The position numbers and the translations under genes are program-made. A stretch of 64,000 nucleotides of DNA from Annona cherimola. Taxonomy: Eukaryota; Streptophyta; Magnoliopsida; Magnoliales; Annonaceae. The stretch is from contig CM059975.1 in the NCBI GenBank assembly GCA_030490835.1, forward strand, positions 33,884,133 through 33,948,132, written 5' to 3'. The stretch's first letter is position 1, and every line of letters starts with the position of its first letter. The notes under the pieces are model-generated. The model worked only from the letters and a program-made list of their open reading frames with translations, made no database searches and was not told where the DNA came from. This document shows positions 23,201-33,667 of this stretch, in pieces.

Positions 23201-26200
23201 ATCGCATCCATTCTTCTCAAAGAATAACCCAAACCAAGTCTAACAATAATCATCCAGACCTCCGAAAACAAATCTTAATCAGATAATCCATATGAAACCA
23301 ATCACGGTAGTCTATCCATGAAAGCAAAATGTGACAGATATGACTTCAAATCGTAGTGCTCTCCTCACCATAAGAAGATTTGGCATAGTTGTTAAACAAC
23401 TGGGTTCAAGGCCCACTCAGGCATGCCTCTTGCATATTGAGGTGAGCCTAGTGTGCCTGATTGAATTTGCCTGAAAATAGAAAACATGTTAACATTCAAG
23501 TAAAGTTTTTCTACCTCCAATTTCACCTTTCTTTTTTCAACTTTACCAAAGTTGACATCCTTCAGTCTCTCCAATGTCTATTTCCTTAACTAGAATTTCC
23601 ATGAGATGAATTACAGGTATTGTTAAATTTATTTCATTTTCCATACTTGGCATCTTGCTTTTCTCAAGCACACACCTTGCTTGTGTACCTAGAACCTAGG
23701 CCCTCAAAAGCCCTTTATGCCTTAGTGTGCCTTGGGCCTTAAACAACTATGCTTTCAGAAACAACACTTCAGTTTGAAGATAATTAGGCTGAGGACAATT
23801 AAATTTAATAACGAAAGGTCTGCCTTTATCCTCATAAATGTTATTAAAATTCCATAGATGATAAGCTACTAAACTCTTTGCCTTGAATGGGCCTTCACAG
23901 TCTCCTTCACTACTGAAGGGCCATTGCTTCAACTTTATCTAAATAAAGGAATTAGTGAATAAGTGATCATGCTATCTATGCCCCATCATTGTTCTGCAAC
24001 TGAAAGTTCCATGACTTATTTTAAAGGAAAACAACAACTCATGGGTCACCATTATCTCAACTGTAAGTCTTGAGTTCAATGTACACCAATAACAGTTTCA
24101 AGAGTTGAGGAAAGCAAATACCCATTAACCAATGGCTGAAATCATTCATCAATCAAATGTTTCTCCAATACAACCAAATCAACTAGATTGGTGATGGAAC
24201 AAATCAAATCAACAAACAGAGACCCATACTACCAAAGCCACAAATGAATACAACCGAAAACCATCCAGAGATGGATGTCATTTTATCTGAACACGGTCAT
24301 TTAAATTTGTAAGTTTTCTCTGTAAGCTACTTGGCTGGTGGACAAAATGGTCACAGGGGCGGGCCTAATTAATTCCAACAAAAGGATAAGATGGCCATTG
24401 TCTAAACTCTGAAAAAGTGATTAAAAAGTAATTCAACATGGAGGCGAAGGTGGGATCAAATGCTTTAAAATCTTGCAAAGAATTCAAAATCATGAATGAA
24501 CTTTAAAATTCACTTAATAATTTATAAAGTTAAACGAAAATGAATCAAGTGGAATCAAATACTTTTTTCAATAATCCAAATGGATATATAGCTTTGCACG
24601 ATAATATCATATCACTAACCCAGAAAGATGAAAACCATGGACTATATCAAATATATCAGCAATAAAGCAAATAACCTTTGAATTCAACTAACTAGATGGA
24701 GCTTATATGTCAATATTTTCCAAGGAACGGGACTGCATTCAAACACATTAAAGAAAGGGGCTCAGATGTCAAATACCCTAATAAATGAAGTTCCCCCTAC
24801 ATATTCAGGCAGTTCACACAGATTCCTTAATTGAAGAAACAAACAATCATCAATAACATGATACACAAAATTTATCTTAGAATGAGGTCCACAGAATAGT
24901 CATAAATTGGAAAAAACGCACCTGTAGAAAGTAAATTCCAACATTGATTGAAATATAGTATAATCTGAGCTTGTCGGTTGGAAGACTTCTTGCCTAAAAA
25001 CAACAAAACTCATCGCTAAAAGTCCAATTACCAATAGCCATTAGCAAGCTACTCGCATATATCATACTGGAAGTAGAGTGCAAAGGAGAACTAAAAGTGA
25101 AATTTCAAACTTGCCTGATGATAAATCTCTGCCCAAAATAATACCAAAAGTGTATATGTTGAGAAAAACAAGATGCCAGGAAGATCCAATAATACCAATG
25201 TGAATACCTGTTTAAGGCAAACATTAGTTTCATGCAAATAAGAAATTCCAGAAAAGGAAATTGATCAACATTATGCAATATTGTGGCTGAAGCTCACTAA
25301 ATAAAAAAATCAAGTCCCCTACATAATGCAATTCCTATCAGCCAAAAGTCAGTGAAGACTGAATTTGACTAGGAGCTTGATAGGCGATAAACCTCTACCT
25401 AAAATAAGGCAAGTAGAATATATGTGGAGAAAACGAGATGCCAGGAAGATCCAACAATACCAGTATAAATACCTGGTTCACGCAAACATTATTTCCATTC
25501 AAGGAAGAGAGATTCTGCTTGGTTTGATCAAGATTATGAAAAATCAAGGATGAAGCTCACTAAATAAAGACCCCAAGAATTTTTCATGCTGAAATTCCTA
25601 CTATTGTAAAATGACTGAATAGTGAACATGACTAGCTTTACATGTGCATCAACTTTCCAAGTTGAGGGTTCATGACTGCCATGATGAGAAAACATCCAAA
25701 TCACCTCGGAGACATGATAAAGGCAACCAAATGCCAAGGCGTTAAGCTCGCTAGTATGTCCGACTAGACATAAATTGCATAATGGCCACTAGGCAAGGCT
25801 TTGTTAAGCACCCTTTAATGGACTTTCCTTACCCTTATGATCAAAAAGTGTGACACACTATCCTAGCTCTGTGAGTTACACTGTTGCACGACTAGAATAT
25901 ATTCTGTTCTTTGTTTCATCGAGGAAGGGTAGGAGTGTTCCTGCCCCGACATCATCACGAGGAACCATATTTTGAAAACAAAAGGTTGATGTACACTATT
26001 TCCGCCTGCCACAGACGTCAATTTGTATGGAGCTAGTTTAAATATCAAATTATTATGTCATTTTAGTGAGCCAAACAAGGGAAACGGTTGAGCAGCAATG
26101 CCTTCCTATGATTGTTTATATAGCTCTTAGTTGAACCATCCTGCAGTAAGGACTGTAAGGGGCTGGGGACAAAAAGAACACATGGAAATTACGTAGAATA

Positions 26201-29200
26201 TAAAGAAATCAAGATGAGGGATAGAAAATCCTAGTTGTCCATTGTCCTTGGCTGAGGAACAATTTCAGGAGTTGTTGGCACGCCAAATAAATCCAAACAG
26301 TTCAACTGGAAGCTTCCTTAGCAGGACAGTTCCTGAAACTGTGAATTTCACCTATTATTATTTATGACGTTTATGAAAATGTAAAAATTTATAATCAATT
26401 TGATAATAGAAATTTTGTTAGATAAAAATAAATAGCACTACAATTTGTTGGGGCAAGAAAATAGAGAAATAGGAAACATTAAGAAAAGTTGAATAAAGGG
26501 AAAGTCAAACCAAGTTTCACTTCAGGTATGTTACAGCATCACTTTTCTTAAGGCAATTTTGCTACTCTCACTGCCACTAAAGGGCATTTATTGTTGCCCC
26601 CATGATACAAAAAATGAAACTCAAACTAGAATAGGAAGCGACTTCTTCTCTAAGCACACAAACACATGATGACAGAACCTTCTTGATTCAATAGAGAGCT
26701 ATTTCAAGACAAGCGCAAATGATGTCTAAACTAAGACAAAAAAGAGGATGTCTAAGTCAAAATAGAGGCAGATGATGTCTAAATGAAAACAGACGTGATG
26801 ATGAGATGATATTAGCTCCTGTCTGAATCCTCCTCATATAGCCTTCGGAAGGCTCAACTGAATGCCGCAACAGCTAGCTACCAAATCCACAGTCACTGCA
26901 AGTCATTCAACTTTCACAACATCCCATTATATAATGCAAGTTTTGTCTTAGTAGAGACAGGACAACGTCCAAACATCAAGGCCCTGCATGCCATGAATGC
27001 TACAATGGCAAAAACCAGCATTCAATGTTCAAAAGACGAGGTTAGACCAAACATCAAAGCCATACAAGCCATGAAGAATGCGGCAGCGGCAAAAATTGAA
27101 CATGAATAACGTGTGAAGAATGCCACCAAGCCGCCAACTGGGCTACGATCTGTATGTGGTATATTATAACAATAAGATATCTTTTGTTTTAATTTTTGAA
27201 AATTCCCAACACATATGTTCATATATAAGGTAAAGATGCAACCGAAGCATGCAAATAATTTTAGCATTCCCGTTAGCATGAAATATGGATGTAGAAACCT
27301 GTGTCTGTCTTGAACCAACTAAAAACTTATAGAATTAAGTTTGCTCATGCATGCACAAATTTTGGATCAGGGTGATAACAACAATCCTAGCAGAACCCTC
27401 GTAACAGTTAGGCTTATTTAGCCACTCAGCATGTATTTTATCAACTTTATCCAGAAAAAAAAAAAACCTGTATTATCAAAAAGGGCCCATGTTCTTACTC
27501 ATTTGCTTCGATCAAGGCCTTTTCTGTTATTCCTTAGATACTCAACAATAGATAAGCAGATTCCGACAAACATCATATAAAATTTACAAAACACTCGCAC
27601 ATATATCACTGTGGCGTAGTCATTGCAACTATGTTAATTAAATATTAAAATTGAAAAGAACTTACCCTTGGTCTCAAAAAGAAAACTTGCTTATGAAATC
27701 CAAACACAACTGCACGTACTGCAATTGAGGTTCACAATTAGTAGGGGAAGAAAAAGTAAAACTCCAGCAAAAGAATAAAAAAGAAATGGGAAAATCACCT
27801 CCATTTACAATGAAGTTCATAAGATGAAACACCTTCTGTGTTGTCCAACCATATTCAGGTACCCGCAATTGAATTCGTATTAATTGAATCTGTAAAAATC
27901 ATACATAACTCATGAGTCGCATCTAAAACCATCATCCACATGAGAAAGTTTTTTCTTTGCAGACAATTGCTGAATCCTTCCAGGATTATGAAATAGAGAT
28001 GATAGAACTAACATAAATCTGGATTGAATGCACTTACTATTAAAAAACTCAACTCCAAAGCAGGTGTGTTACAATATAATTAACCAGTAAACAAATTCTC
28101 CAGTTGATGATGAAATAACCAGTAACACTTTCATATTCTTACTAAGGGTATGTTTGGGAAGTGGCAAAACTTTTGTATGAAAAGTTTTGGGTGTAAAGGT
28201 TTTTGAAATGGGAGAAAAATGATGTCACATGACAGGGGTAATGATGATGAGTAAAGAGAATAAAATTAAAATAAATAAGTTAGTTGTACAGAAATGATTG
28301 AAAAAGTAGGGTAATTGTATAGGAAGATGTGAAGAAATAATTTAAAAAATATGATAGTTGTAGAGAGTTAAAAATTCTAGATTGAAAAGTTTTGGTTTGA
28401 AAAATTTTTGACATAGCCAAACATGTCCTAACATACAAGTCCATTACAAAACTGAGACATCATGGTCAAAAAGTTGATATGATACAACTTAGTGATCCCA
28501 AATGAACATTCGACTGGTGACGAGTAGGATGGTTGGTAGTATGCAAACCAACAATCTAATCCATAGCATGTCCTACAATTTCATTATATGTAGGCATGGG
28601 AAGGGATAAAAAGAAGCATCTTCTTCCCAAGTTGATGATAAAATAAATAGTACTTCATAAAAAAAGCTCGAGCTGATCATATTAGACACTAAAAATCCCT
28701 TTGATTTATCCTCTTAGCCTTAGGTCGTATTTCAAAAGTCAAACTCATAGCTTTCAAGCCTATTGTCAAGCTCTGATATCATTGATATGAAAACTTGAAC
28801 TTATCGTATTGTGCATCAGAAATCCATTTAATATATCCTCTTAATCTGGGATAGTATCACCATCAATACTAGTGAGCATTCACAAAGGGAATAAGGGATG
28901 ATTAGGACTGTCAAATCAATAAGGACTTCAATATATCTAATTACAAGTAGACCTTACCATAGGTACCATTTCCATATAAGGTATAGAAAGTGCCACCAAG
29001 AAAAGTTCTTCCACGGCTATCCAATCTAAGGCAGATCTATCATTTCAACATCGACTAGAAGTGCCAACCTGAAAAACTATAACCAGCATGCCTTAAAACA
29101 ACAAAACCTGTCATTGCTGGTTGCATTGCCAACCTGGCTGCATACTGATGGCAATGTTATCCATCTAGTCATGCCACTTCCAAAGTCCAAACAGGAGGCC

Positions 29201-31791
29201 AAGGTGCAAAACAAAAATTAATATCAGAATGGAACCAAAATTTAGACAGATGGGGAGATAAGGAGTGCTTTCCTTGCACGACCATGTTCGTAGGAAGGCC
29301 TGTTTGATGCGGCTGATTGTCGCAATTTACAATTTATTTTCTTATTTTTAAACTATATTTAAAAAAAAAAAGATGTTTATGGGGCTTATGCTTGAATGCT
29401 TATTTTAAGGAATTTCTTGGTATGTTAAATAAGTTGTAACCACCCCTTGCTGCTTTTTTCTTATCAAAAATTTTATTTTCCAGAAATAGCCTTATTAAGA
29501 ATACAGAATTCCTCCATTATCAAGAATCATGTTGTTATAAATAAAAAAAAAATTATGACAGTGACATTTTGATATTTCAAAATTTTTGTTAAATCCAACC
29601 ATTAATAATATTCTTTCATATATATTAAATATGAAAAATCCATTATCTTAAAAATTTTGTATATTATGAATTTATTTTCAATGGCTACATGTACAATGGT
29701 TTCAGTGGACGTTTGGGAAGGTGAAAGTTATGGGAAATATGGTATTTGGTGGGAGTAGAAAATGGAATATTTTAAAAATTGTATAATTGATATGAAATGA
29801 TAGGGGTAAAGTTAGAATAAATAGATTTGTTGGAAGGTAGTTGATAGGGAAAATTATTAGAATATAAGGGTAAAAATAGAAAAATATGATGATTGATTAA
29901 TTAATGAGGTGTCTTGAAATCCGTGCCCTCACCATTTCCCACCCATGTTTCCCACGGCCTATCACCAAACGTCCCCTCAAATTTTCAAATATACATTTCA
30001 AATAATTGGAAAATATTATTGCTAATCGATTTAAAAAATAATATTCTTAAATGTAAAACTAATGTGTTGTATAAGGCAATCTAATCTATGAAACTAGTTG
30101 CACAAAATAACAACCCATACATAAATATAATTGTAAAAGTTTATGTAAATTATTTATTAAATATTCATAATTATAAATATTCCAATTATTCCTTTTTAAT
30201 TTTAACATCTATCCATTTCATTTTTAAATACTCGTTAATTGAATTATTATTTAAATTTTTAAATTTTATTCAAAATATTGTCATTATATCATATTCAAAA
30301 TATTTTCATTATATTATTACAATTTTAAAATATTTTCATTATATTAGTACAAAAAAATTAGAAAAATATTTGAGTCTTTTGCACATTAAAATTGCACATT
30401 ATTTTAATAAGTAACTTCAATTGTACTAAACATAACTAAATAGTTTGTCATTTTATTTCATTCAAATCAAACAATCTCTACCTATTTAATTTTTGTTGCT
30501 TATCGATTTCAGCTACTTTTCAGACATTAGCCGATAAGCCAGCTGAATCAGTATACATTTGAACATAAAAGGACGCTTCGATGTTGGGTGCTAATTCTAT
30601 ATGGTAAATCTATTAATGCTGAATATCTAAAAATCCGCAAAGAAAATGGGCAATGATTCAAAACATATACACATCGAACTTCTATACATATAGGCGTTTG
30701 AGCTTTTTTTCAGTTTTTTTGTTTTTGTTTTACTTTTTATCTGAATTCACACATAATCTTTTTAAGTATTTTAATTTTTTGTATATATTTTTATAATTTT
30801 AAAAAATAAATAGTTTTCAACTCTATTTAACATTAAATAGGGTGAAAAATGTCGATTTTTCAAATTATAAAATATGTAAACACCAAAATGATAAATTTTG
30901 ATATACAAGCTAAATACATATAAGCCCATAAATGAAAAGAAAATTAAAGATTGAAAAAAAAAAGTGTTCTTGAGCCTCGCTATTTCCATATGAGAATCAA
31001 TAAATTGTCCACTGCTCAGCACCCCATCCGCGCAGATGCCAGATGCTTCCTTTCTTGTGGAACCCAATTAAACCCATTTACTCGGATCATGCTCATATGT
31101 TCTTGCTTGTGAAACCCGATTACAGCCATGTACTACAGTGGTACCTCCTCCCTATTATGCTCACATTCCTAACCTACTCCTCTAGCAACACTTCCGTCTC
31201 GATTAATTTCCAAAATTTAAATTAGTTAGCAAGCGAAAACTGCAAAGTGCAAAATCGAAACTACGTTCATCTAAATTTTCTTTCTTTTTCTCTTACATTC
31301 TGCATTAGGTTCCAATCGAATCCTCCGGATAACGGGCAAACTCCGATTTTTCGACGCAGGAACAAACTCACACCCAACCCAACTTGATTTGAAAAAGCAA
31401 CTGTCACTGTGTCAGACGGGAATATTCAATGGATGAGCTTTGCTTAAAAAGAAAAAAGTGTAACAAAAAAAAAAAAAAACTCATTTTTCATTTCCGTTTT
31501 CTTTTTCCCAACTAGCGATAAGAAGAAAACGAAAGAAAGAAAGCAAACAAATAAAATAAAATAAAATAAAATAAAAAAGGGACACGATACAAATATTCAA
31601 ACTGAAAAAGTAAGAAAAGCAATGAAAAGGAAGAGAGGACAGACCAGAGCAACGGACGAGACAAGGGCGTAAGCAGCACAGAGGAAGAAAAAAATCCCGT
31701 CCTGCCACCGACTCGATTCGTTGACTTCATTCCACCAGTTGGAGACCACAGCCAGCTCGACCGCCGAGGCATTCAATGGCAAGCTCGCCAT
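14160..31791 (-). CDS. TOM1-like: TOM1/TOM3-like seven-helix membrane protein (THH1/TOM1/TOM3 family), complete 11-exon gene
   Basis: Minus-strand join: 31791-31645, 27889-27799, 27718-27666, 25207-25115, 24993-24922, 22700-22628, 22494-22449, 22326-22263, 19963-19910, 14417-14340, 14252-14160. The total is 864 bp, giving 287 residues and a TAG. All exon phases agree. Ten introns can be placed; nine have GT-AG and intron 4 has GC-AG. The protein starts [13 protein letters not shown] and ends [17 protein letters not shown], close to known TOM1/TOM3 lengths (about 290-300). Seven hydrophobic segments lie near residues 34-55, 68-90, 98-125, 139-163, 171-190, 214-236 and 250-273. Family landmarks: [61 protein letters not shown]. 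Known role of the family: tonoplast membrane proteins, needed in Arabidopsis for tobamovirus RNA replication complexes; the host function is less clear. TOM3-like features include the LDLPG and LPTDKLR stretches. Exact orthology is undecided. Confidence 0.95.
14340..14417 (-). CDS. TOM1-like: TOM1-like exon 10 (residues 232-257)
   Basis: [19 protein letters not shown], then LNLIYYM. Acceptor TCATTACAG, donor ATG/GTAAT. It is separated from exon 9 by a 5.5-kb intron. Confidence 0.95.
15040..16040. repeat. Family B composite with a ~212-bp tandem duplication
   Basis: Two direct copies (about 15338-15545 and 15550-15760) share CCATGAAACCCATTTTGG-like starts, ATTTAGCATTAATTTGTTTAGC, and GCATCATTGTG. 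The following half (15880-16030) is inverse to them (AGCTAAACAAATGATACTAAATAC). An (ATAGAT)n run lies at 15300-15332. Boundaries approximate. Confidence 0.65.
16590..16900. repeat. Family B MITE-like element
   Basis: Shares TTTAAAGTTGTTATTTACATC, CAGATAGGGTCCATACAC and GGTAATAGAATACATTATTC with the next element at 16911. The right end is GTAGGGCCCATTTCAGC. Confidence 0.65.
16911..17253. repeat. Near-perfect foldback MITE (family B)
   Basis: Left arm 16955-17052 and right arm 17126-17228 are almost perfect inverse copies: ATCATGAAATCATGATC and ACTCCACCCATTGTATTTA on the left, TAAATACAATGGGTGGAGT and GATCATGATTTCATGATC on the right. The loop is about 75 bp. Arms this similar suggest a fairly recent insertion or copying. 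Confidence 0.85.
17274..17588. repeat. Family B MITE with 31-bp terminal inverted repeats
   Basis: AGTTATGATGCATTCGGTTC at the left is inverse to GAACCAAACGTATTGTAACT at the right. The inside has the family core (AAAATCAACGTAATAAAATA). Confidence 0.75.
18507..18690. repeat. 101-bp tandem duplication in intron 9
   Basis: CTGATAATAATGAT begins at 18507 and 18608. Both copies continue with GATCTTCATGTTATCAATAAA and end with AATCTATC. A family A MITE begins exactly where copy two ends. Confidence 0.85.
18691..18963. repeat. Tourist-like MITE copy (family A)
   Basis: AATGTTTGGC start and CCCAAACACCC end, with family core CATCATTACTCCTACCAAATC. The target duplication is unclear. Confidence 0.7.
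19910..19963 (-). CDS. TOM1-like: TOM1-like exon 9 (residues 214-231)
   Basis: [18 protein letters not shown]. Acceptor TATTGCAG, donor GTG/GTAAG. Confidence 0.94.
19964..22262 (-). other. TOM1-like intron 8
   Basis: 2.3 kb. Contains the C-rich run at 20958-20993 (G-rich in the transcript). No nested gene is supported. Confidence 0.8.
20958..20993 (-). other. G-rich tract in intron 8 (G-quadruplex candidate)
   Basis: On the coding (minus) strand this reads GGGGGGGGTTGGGGG, then TGGTGGGGGGGAGGGGTGGGG: five G-runs of four or more, or three, with loops of one to three bases. This fits the usual quadruplex pattern. Confidence 0.75.
22263..22326 (-). CDS. TOM1-like: TOM1-like exon 8 (residues 192-213)
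   Basis: [19 protein letters not shown], then RE, a basic loop typical of the family. Acceptor TTAACAG, donor GAG/GTGTG. Confidence 0.95.
22449..22494 (-). CDS. TOM1-like: TOM1-like exon 7 (residues 177-191, split 192)
   Basis: [14 protein letters not shown], with the split codon for Arg 192. Acceptor CCCCCAG, donor GAAG/GTGAG. Confidence 0.94.
22628..22700 (-). CDS. TOM1-like: TOM1-like exon 6 (residues 153-176 plus 1 base)
   Basis: [16 protein letters not shown], then TIGKMFIA. Acceptor GCATCAG, donor GCAG/GTAAG. Confidence 0.94.
22701..24921 (-). other. TOM1-like intron 5
   Basis: 2.2 kb. Contains a 20-base T-run (23169-23188) and a foldback element (23384-23752). No gene. Confidence 0.75.
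23384..23752. repeat. Foldback repeat with CATAGTTGTTAAAC termini
   Basis: Starts GCATAGTTGTTAAACAACTG and ends GCCTTAAACAACTATGC, inverse to each other. The inside contains AGGCCCACTCAGGCATGCCT and TAGTGTGCCTTGGGCC. I recognise this as a common plant dispersed repeat style (hAT-like MITE), but no matching target duplication is visible. Confidence 0.6.
24922..24993 (-). CDS. TOM1-like: TOM1-like exon 5 (residues 129-152)
   Basis: [19 protein letters not shown], then IYFLQ. Acceptor TTTTTAG, donor CAG/GTGCG. Confidence 0.94.
25115..25207 (-). CDS. TOM1-like: TOM1-like exon 4 (residues 98-128)
   Basis: [16 protein letters not shown], then [15 protein letters not shown]. Acceptor TTAAACAG. The donor is CAG/GCAAGT, a non-canonical GC donor with otherwise perfect consensus. 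A degenerate second copy of this exon lies upstream at 25380-25472. Confidence 0.93.
25372..25634 (-). pseudogene. Decayed tandem copy of exon 4 and its flanks
   Basis: The segment at about 25108-25371 (real exon 4 and adjoining intron) recurs at 25372-25634. In the copy, the exon equivalent (25472-25380, minus) still reads [15 protein letters not shown] after an intact ACCAG acceptor, then shifts frame after a 2-bp loss and hits a stop. Flanks match too (AAGATGCCAGGAAGATCCAA-like, GAAGCTCACTAAATAAA). If spliced in, it would break the protein. Confidence 0.85.
26969..27105. repeat. 78-bp tandem duplication in intron 3
   Basis: CCAAACATCAAGGCC at 26969 recurs as CCAAACATCAAAGCC at 27047, each followed by CAxGCCATGAA and a GGCAAAAA stretch. 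The copies are about 80 percent alike by eye. Confidence 0.7.
27666..27718 (-). CDS. TOM1-like: TOM1-like exon 3 (residues 80-97)
   Basis: [18 protein letters not shown]. Acceptor TTGCAG, donor AGG/GTAAG. The intron before it is only 80 bp. Confidence 0.93.
27799..27889 (-). CDS. TOM1-like: TOM1-like exon 2 (residues 50-79 plus 1 base)
   Basis: [15 protein letters not shown], then [15 protein letters not shown]. Acceptor TTTTTACAG, donor GAG/GTGATT. This is the most conserved block of the family. Confidence 0.95.
28146..28428. mobile_element. Tourist-like MITE copy (family A) with TAA duplication
   Basis: Begins GGGTATGTTTGGG and ends CCAAACATGTCC. TAA at 28143-28145 and 28429-28431. Non-coding, 283 bp. 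Confidence 0.85.
29707..29974. repeat. Related MITE with GGACGTTTGG termini
   Basis: GGACGTTTGG at the left and CCAAACGTCC at the right are perfect inverse repeats. The inside resembles family A (GATAGGGGTAAAGTTAGAATAAATAG), so it is a divergent subfamily. Confidence 0.75.
31645..31791 (-). CDS. TOM1-like: TOM1-like exon 1 (residues 1-49)
   Basis: ATG at 31791-31789. Encodes the N-terminus, including [18 protein letters not shown] and the start of helix 1. Donor CTG/GTCTGT, phase 0. A TTG two codons further upstream in the same frame is not a plausible start. Confidence 0.93.
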
Positions 31792-32299
31792 TTCATCCAA
31801 GTTCTCCTCTTCCTCTTCCTCTTCCTCTTCCTCAAGCTCGCAGAGAAGGAGCAGGAAACAACGGAAGCGGAGAATTCAAGCAAGCCCCGGCTGCTGATCT
31901 TGGAAGCAGAAGAAGGAGAAAAGAATCTCGGAAGGCCTCAGCTCAGGCGGAAGCTGCTTAGCTGGTTAGATGTGTCTTTTTCCACTCTATTCTGCTGCTT
32001 TATCTCAATCATCTCTCGATCGCTCTTTGAGGAAATTTGGCGTGTTTTAAATCAAGCCCAGTTTACACCCTGCTTTGCTACCTGAAAAAGGGGCCCGGCT
32101 TGCGTGTTGTTGCACTTCTGCCCCGCCAACGTGGTTTTTTCTTTTTACCCCATTTCCAAAACTATTTTGTATATCTATTTTTTTTTTACAAAATGATATT
32201 ACGTCTATAATAAAATAATATAAGTATTTAAATTTCCTTAGAAATTAACAAAATAAATAAGAAACAAAAAAATTATTTTTTTTCAATTTAGAACTCTTC
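31792..32299 (-). promoter_or_regulatory. 5' UTR and promoter-side region of the TOM1-like gene
   Basis: Just upstream of the start codon, 31803-31833 is a (TCCTCT)n repeat, which reads (AGAGGA)n in the transcript, a purine-rich leader common in plant 5' UTRs. I cannot place the transcription start. No clear TATA box can be assigned. Confidence 0.5.
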
Positions 32300-32509
32300 G
32301 CTGCCGAAATTATCCTCTTTTTAATTATTTCTTCGTATCTCTCAATACATTTACCTTATTTTTTATTCATTTTTTTACACAACTACTTATTCAACTAATT
32401 TATTTATCCTAATTTTATCCTAATTTATCTACCTTATCATATCTTATCATTTTATCATATTACAACAACTTTTACTTCTATTTTAAAAGTAATAAAACTT
32501 TTTGAAATA
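32300..32509. repeat. Partial family A MITE copy
   Basis: Family core only (TTTTTACACAACTACTTATTC, TACCTTATCATATCTTATC). The proximal end is missing. Confidence 0.55.
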
Positions 32510-32801
32510 TGGTGCATGTTTGTTGGACTTATAAACTTTTCAAACTAAAATTTTTTAATATAAAAATTTTCATTATCCATAACTATCTTATTTTTTAATT
32601 CTTTTTTCATATTTTCCTATACAACTACTCTACCTTTCAATCATTTCTACGTAATTATTAATACAACTAACATATCTATTTTAACTTTATTCTTTTTACT
32701 CTTCATTATTACTCTTATCATTTTACATCATTATCTTCAAATTCAACAATTTTACACTAAAAATTTTTCATCCAAAAATTTTATTACTTCCTAAACATAT
32801 T
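32510..32801. repeat. Tourist-like MITE copy (family A)
   Basis: TGGTGCATGTTTGTTGG start, CTAAACATA end and family core (ATCATTTCTACGTAATTATTAA). The ends are diverged. Confidence 0.65.
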
Positions 32802-32822
32802 AATAATAAATGAAAGTTTTTA

Positions 32823-33124
32823 GACATGTTGGTAAGTGATAAAACTTTTAGATGAAAAGTTTTTAATGTAAAAGTTTTAGTGTAAAAATTTTTAAATTGA
32901 TAGAAAATAATGTAATATGATAGAGGTAAAATGAGTATTAAAGGGAATATAGTTAAAATAGATAGGTTAGTTATATAGATAGTTATGTAGAAATAATTAA
33001 AAAATAGAATAGTTATATAAAAAGAGGTGAAAAATAATTTTAAAAATAGAGTAGTTATAGGAAATAATAAATTTTAGATTAAAAAATTTTGTTTAAAAAA
33101 ATTTTAAGCTAAACAAATGCACCC
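32823..33124. mobile_element. Tourist-like MITE copy (family A) with TTA duplication
   Basis: Starts GACATGTTGG and ends CAAATGCACCC. TTA at 32820-32822 and 33125-33127. It is in opposite orientation to the copy before it. Confidence 0.8.
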
Positions 33125-33390
33125 TTAGAGTTTAACTTTGCCAGCATTCCAGGGTTGAACCCTTCTAATAGTAAAATTTTGAAAAAAAAATTTGGCCTTT
33201 TGTACTTCTGCTCAGTGCTCACACAAAATCACGACCGAAAATAAATACAATATTTACTACGACCCACCGGGGCACTAAAGGTGATCGGGTATGCCACATG
33301 GATCGGAACAGTACCATAGTAACTATACTAAGAAAACATAGGCACATTTGTTAATGTATAAGTGTGGGAACCATGAGAATACCATGGATT

Positions 33391-33612
33391 TTGGTTTCCC
33401 AAGGCTAATAATTGCTCTATCAATCACACTATTTTTTCCACTTTAACTCTTATATTTCAATCATTTTTCCTACTAACTACATATAACAAATATATTTATT
33501 CCAATTATACCCTATCATTTCCTATTAATCACACATTTCTCAAAATATTCTCTTTTCTATTTCCTACTATTTTCCACAATCTCACAATTTTACACATTAC
33601 TAAATGTCTACA
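33391..33612. repeat. Divergent family A-like MITE remnant
   Basis: TTTCCCAAGGCTAATAATTG start. The inside (ATCATTTTTCCTACTAACTAC, CCCTATCATTTCC) matches the GGACGTTTGG subfamily at 29707 in inverse orientation. Confidence 0.5.
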
Positions 33613-33667
33613 TACACATTCAAAGCAAATCGCCCAATTGAAGAGTAGCGATGAAAGTTTTTTTTAT

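Larger units (their letters stand above)
25208..27665 (-). other. TOM1-like intron 3
   Basis: 2.5 kb. Holds the duplicated exon 4 relic and a 78-bp tandem duplication (26969 and 27047). Confidence 0.75.
27890..31644 (-). other. TOM1-like intron 1 (3.8 kb)
   Basis: Contains two MITEs (28146, 29707) and AT-rich sequence. A frame at 30088-30414 is AT-driven and not credible as a gene. An (AAAAT)n run lies at 31551-31576. Confidence 0.75.

Noticed and set aside
30088..30414. A 108-codon frame in intron 1
   Set aside because: Mostly Ile, Tyr, Asn, Lys and Phe from AT-rich DNA; no motif, and antisense to the host intron.
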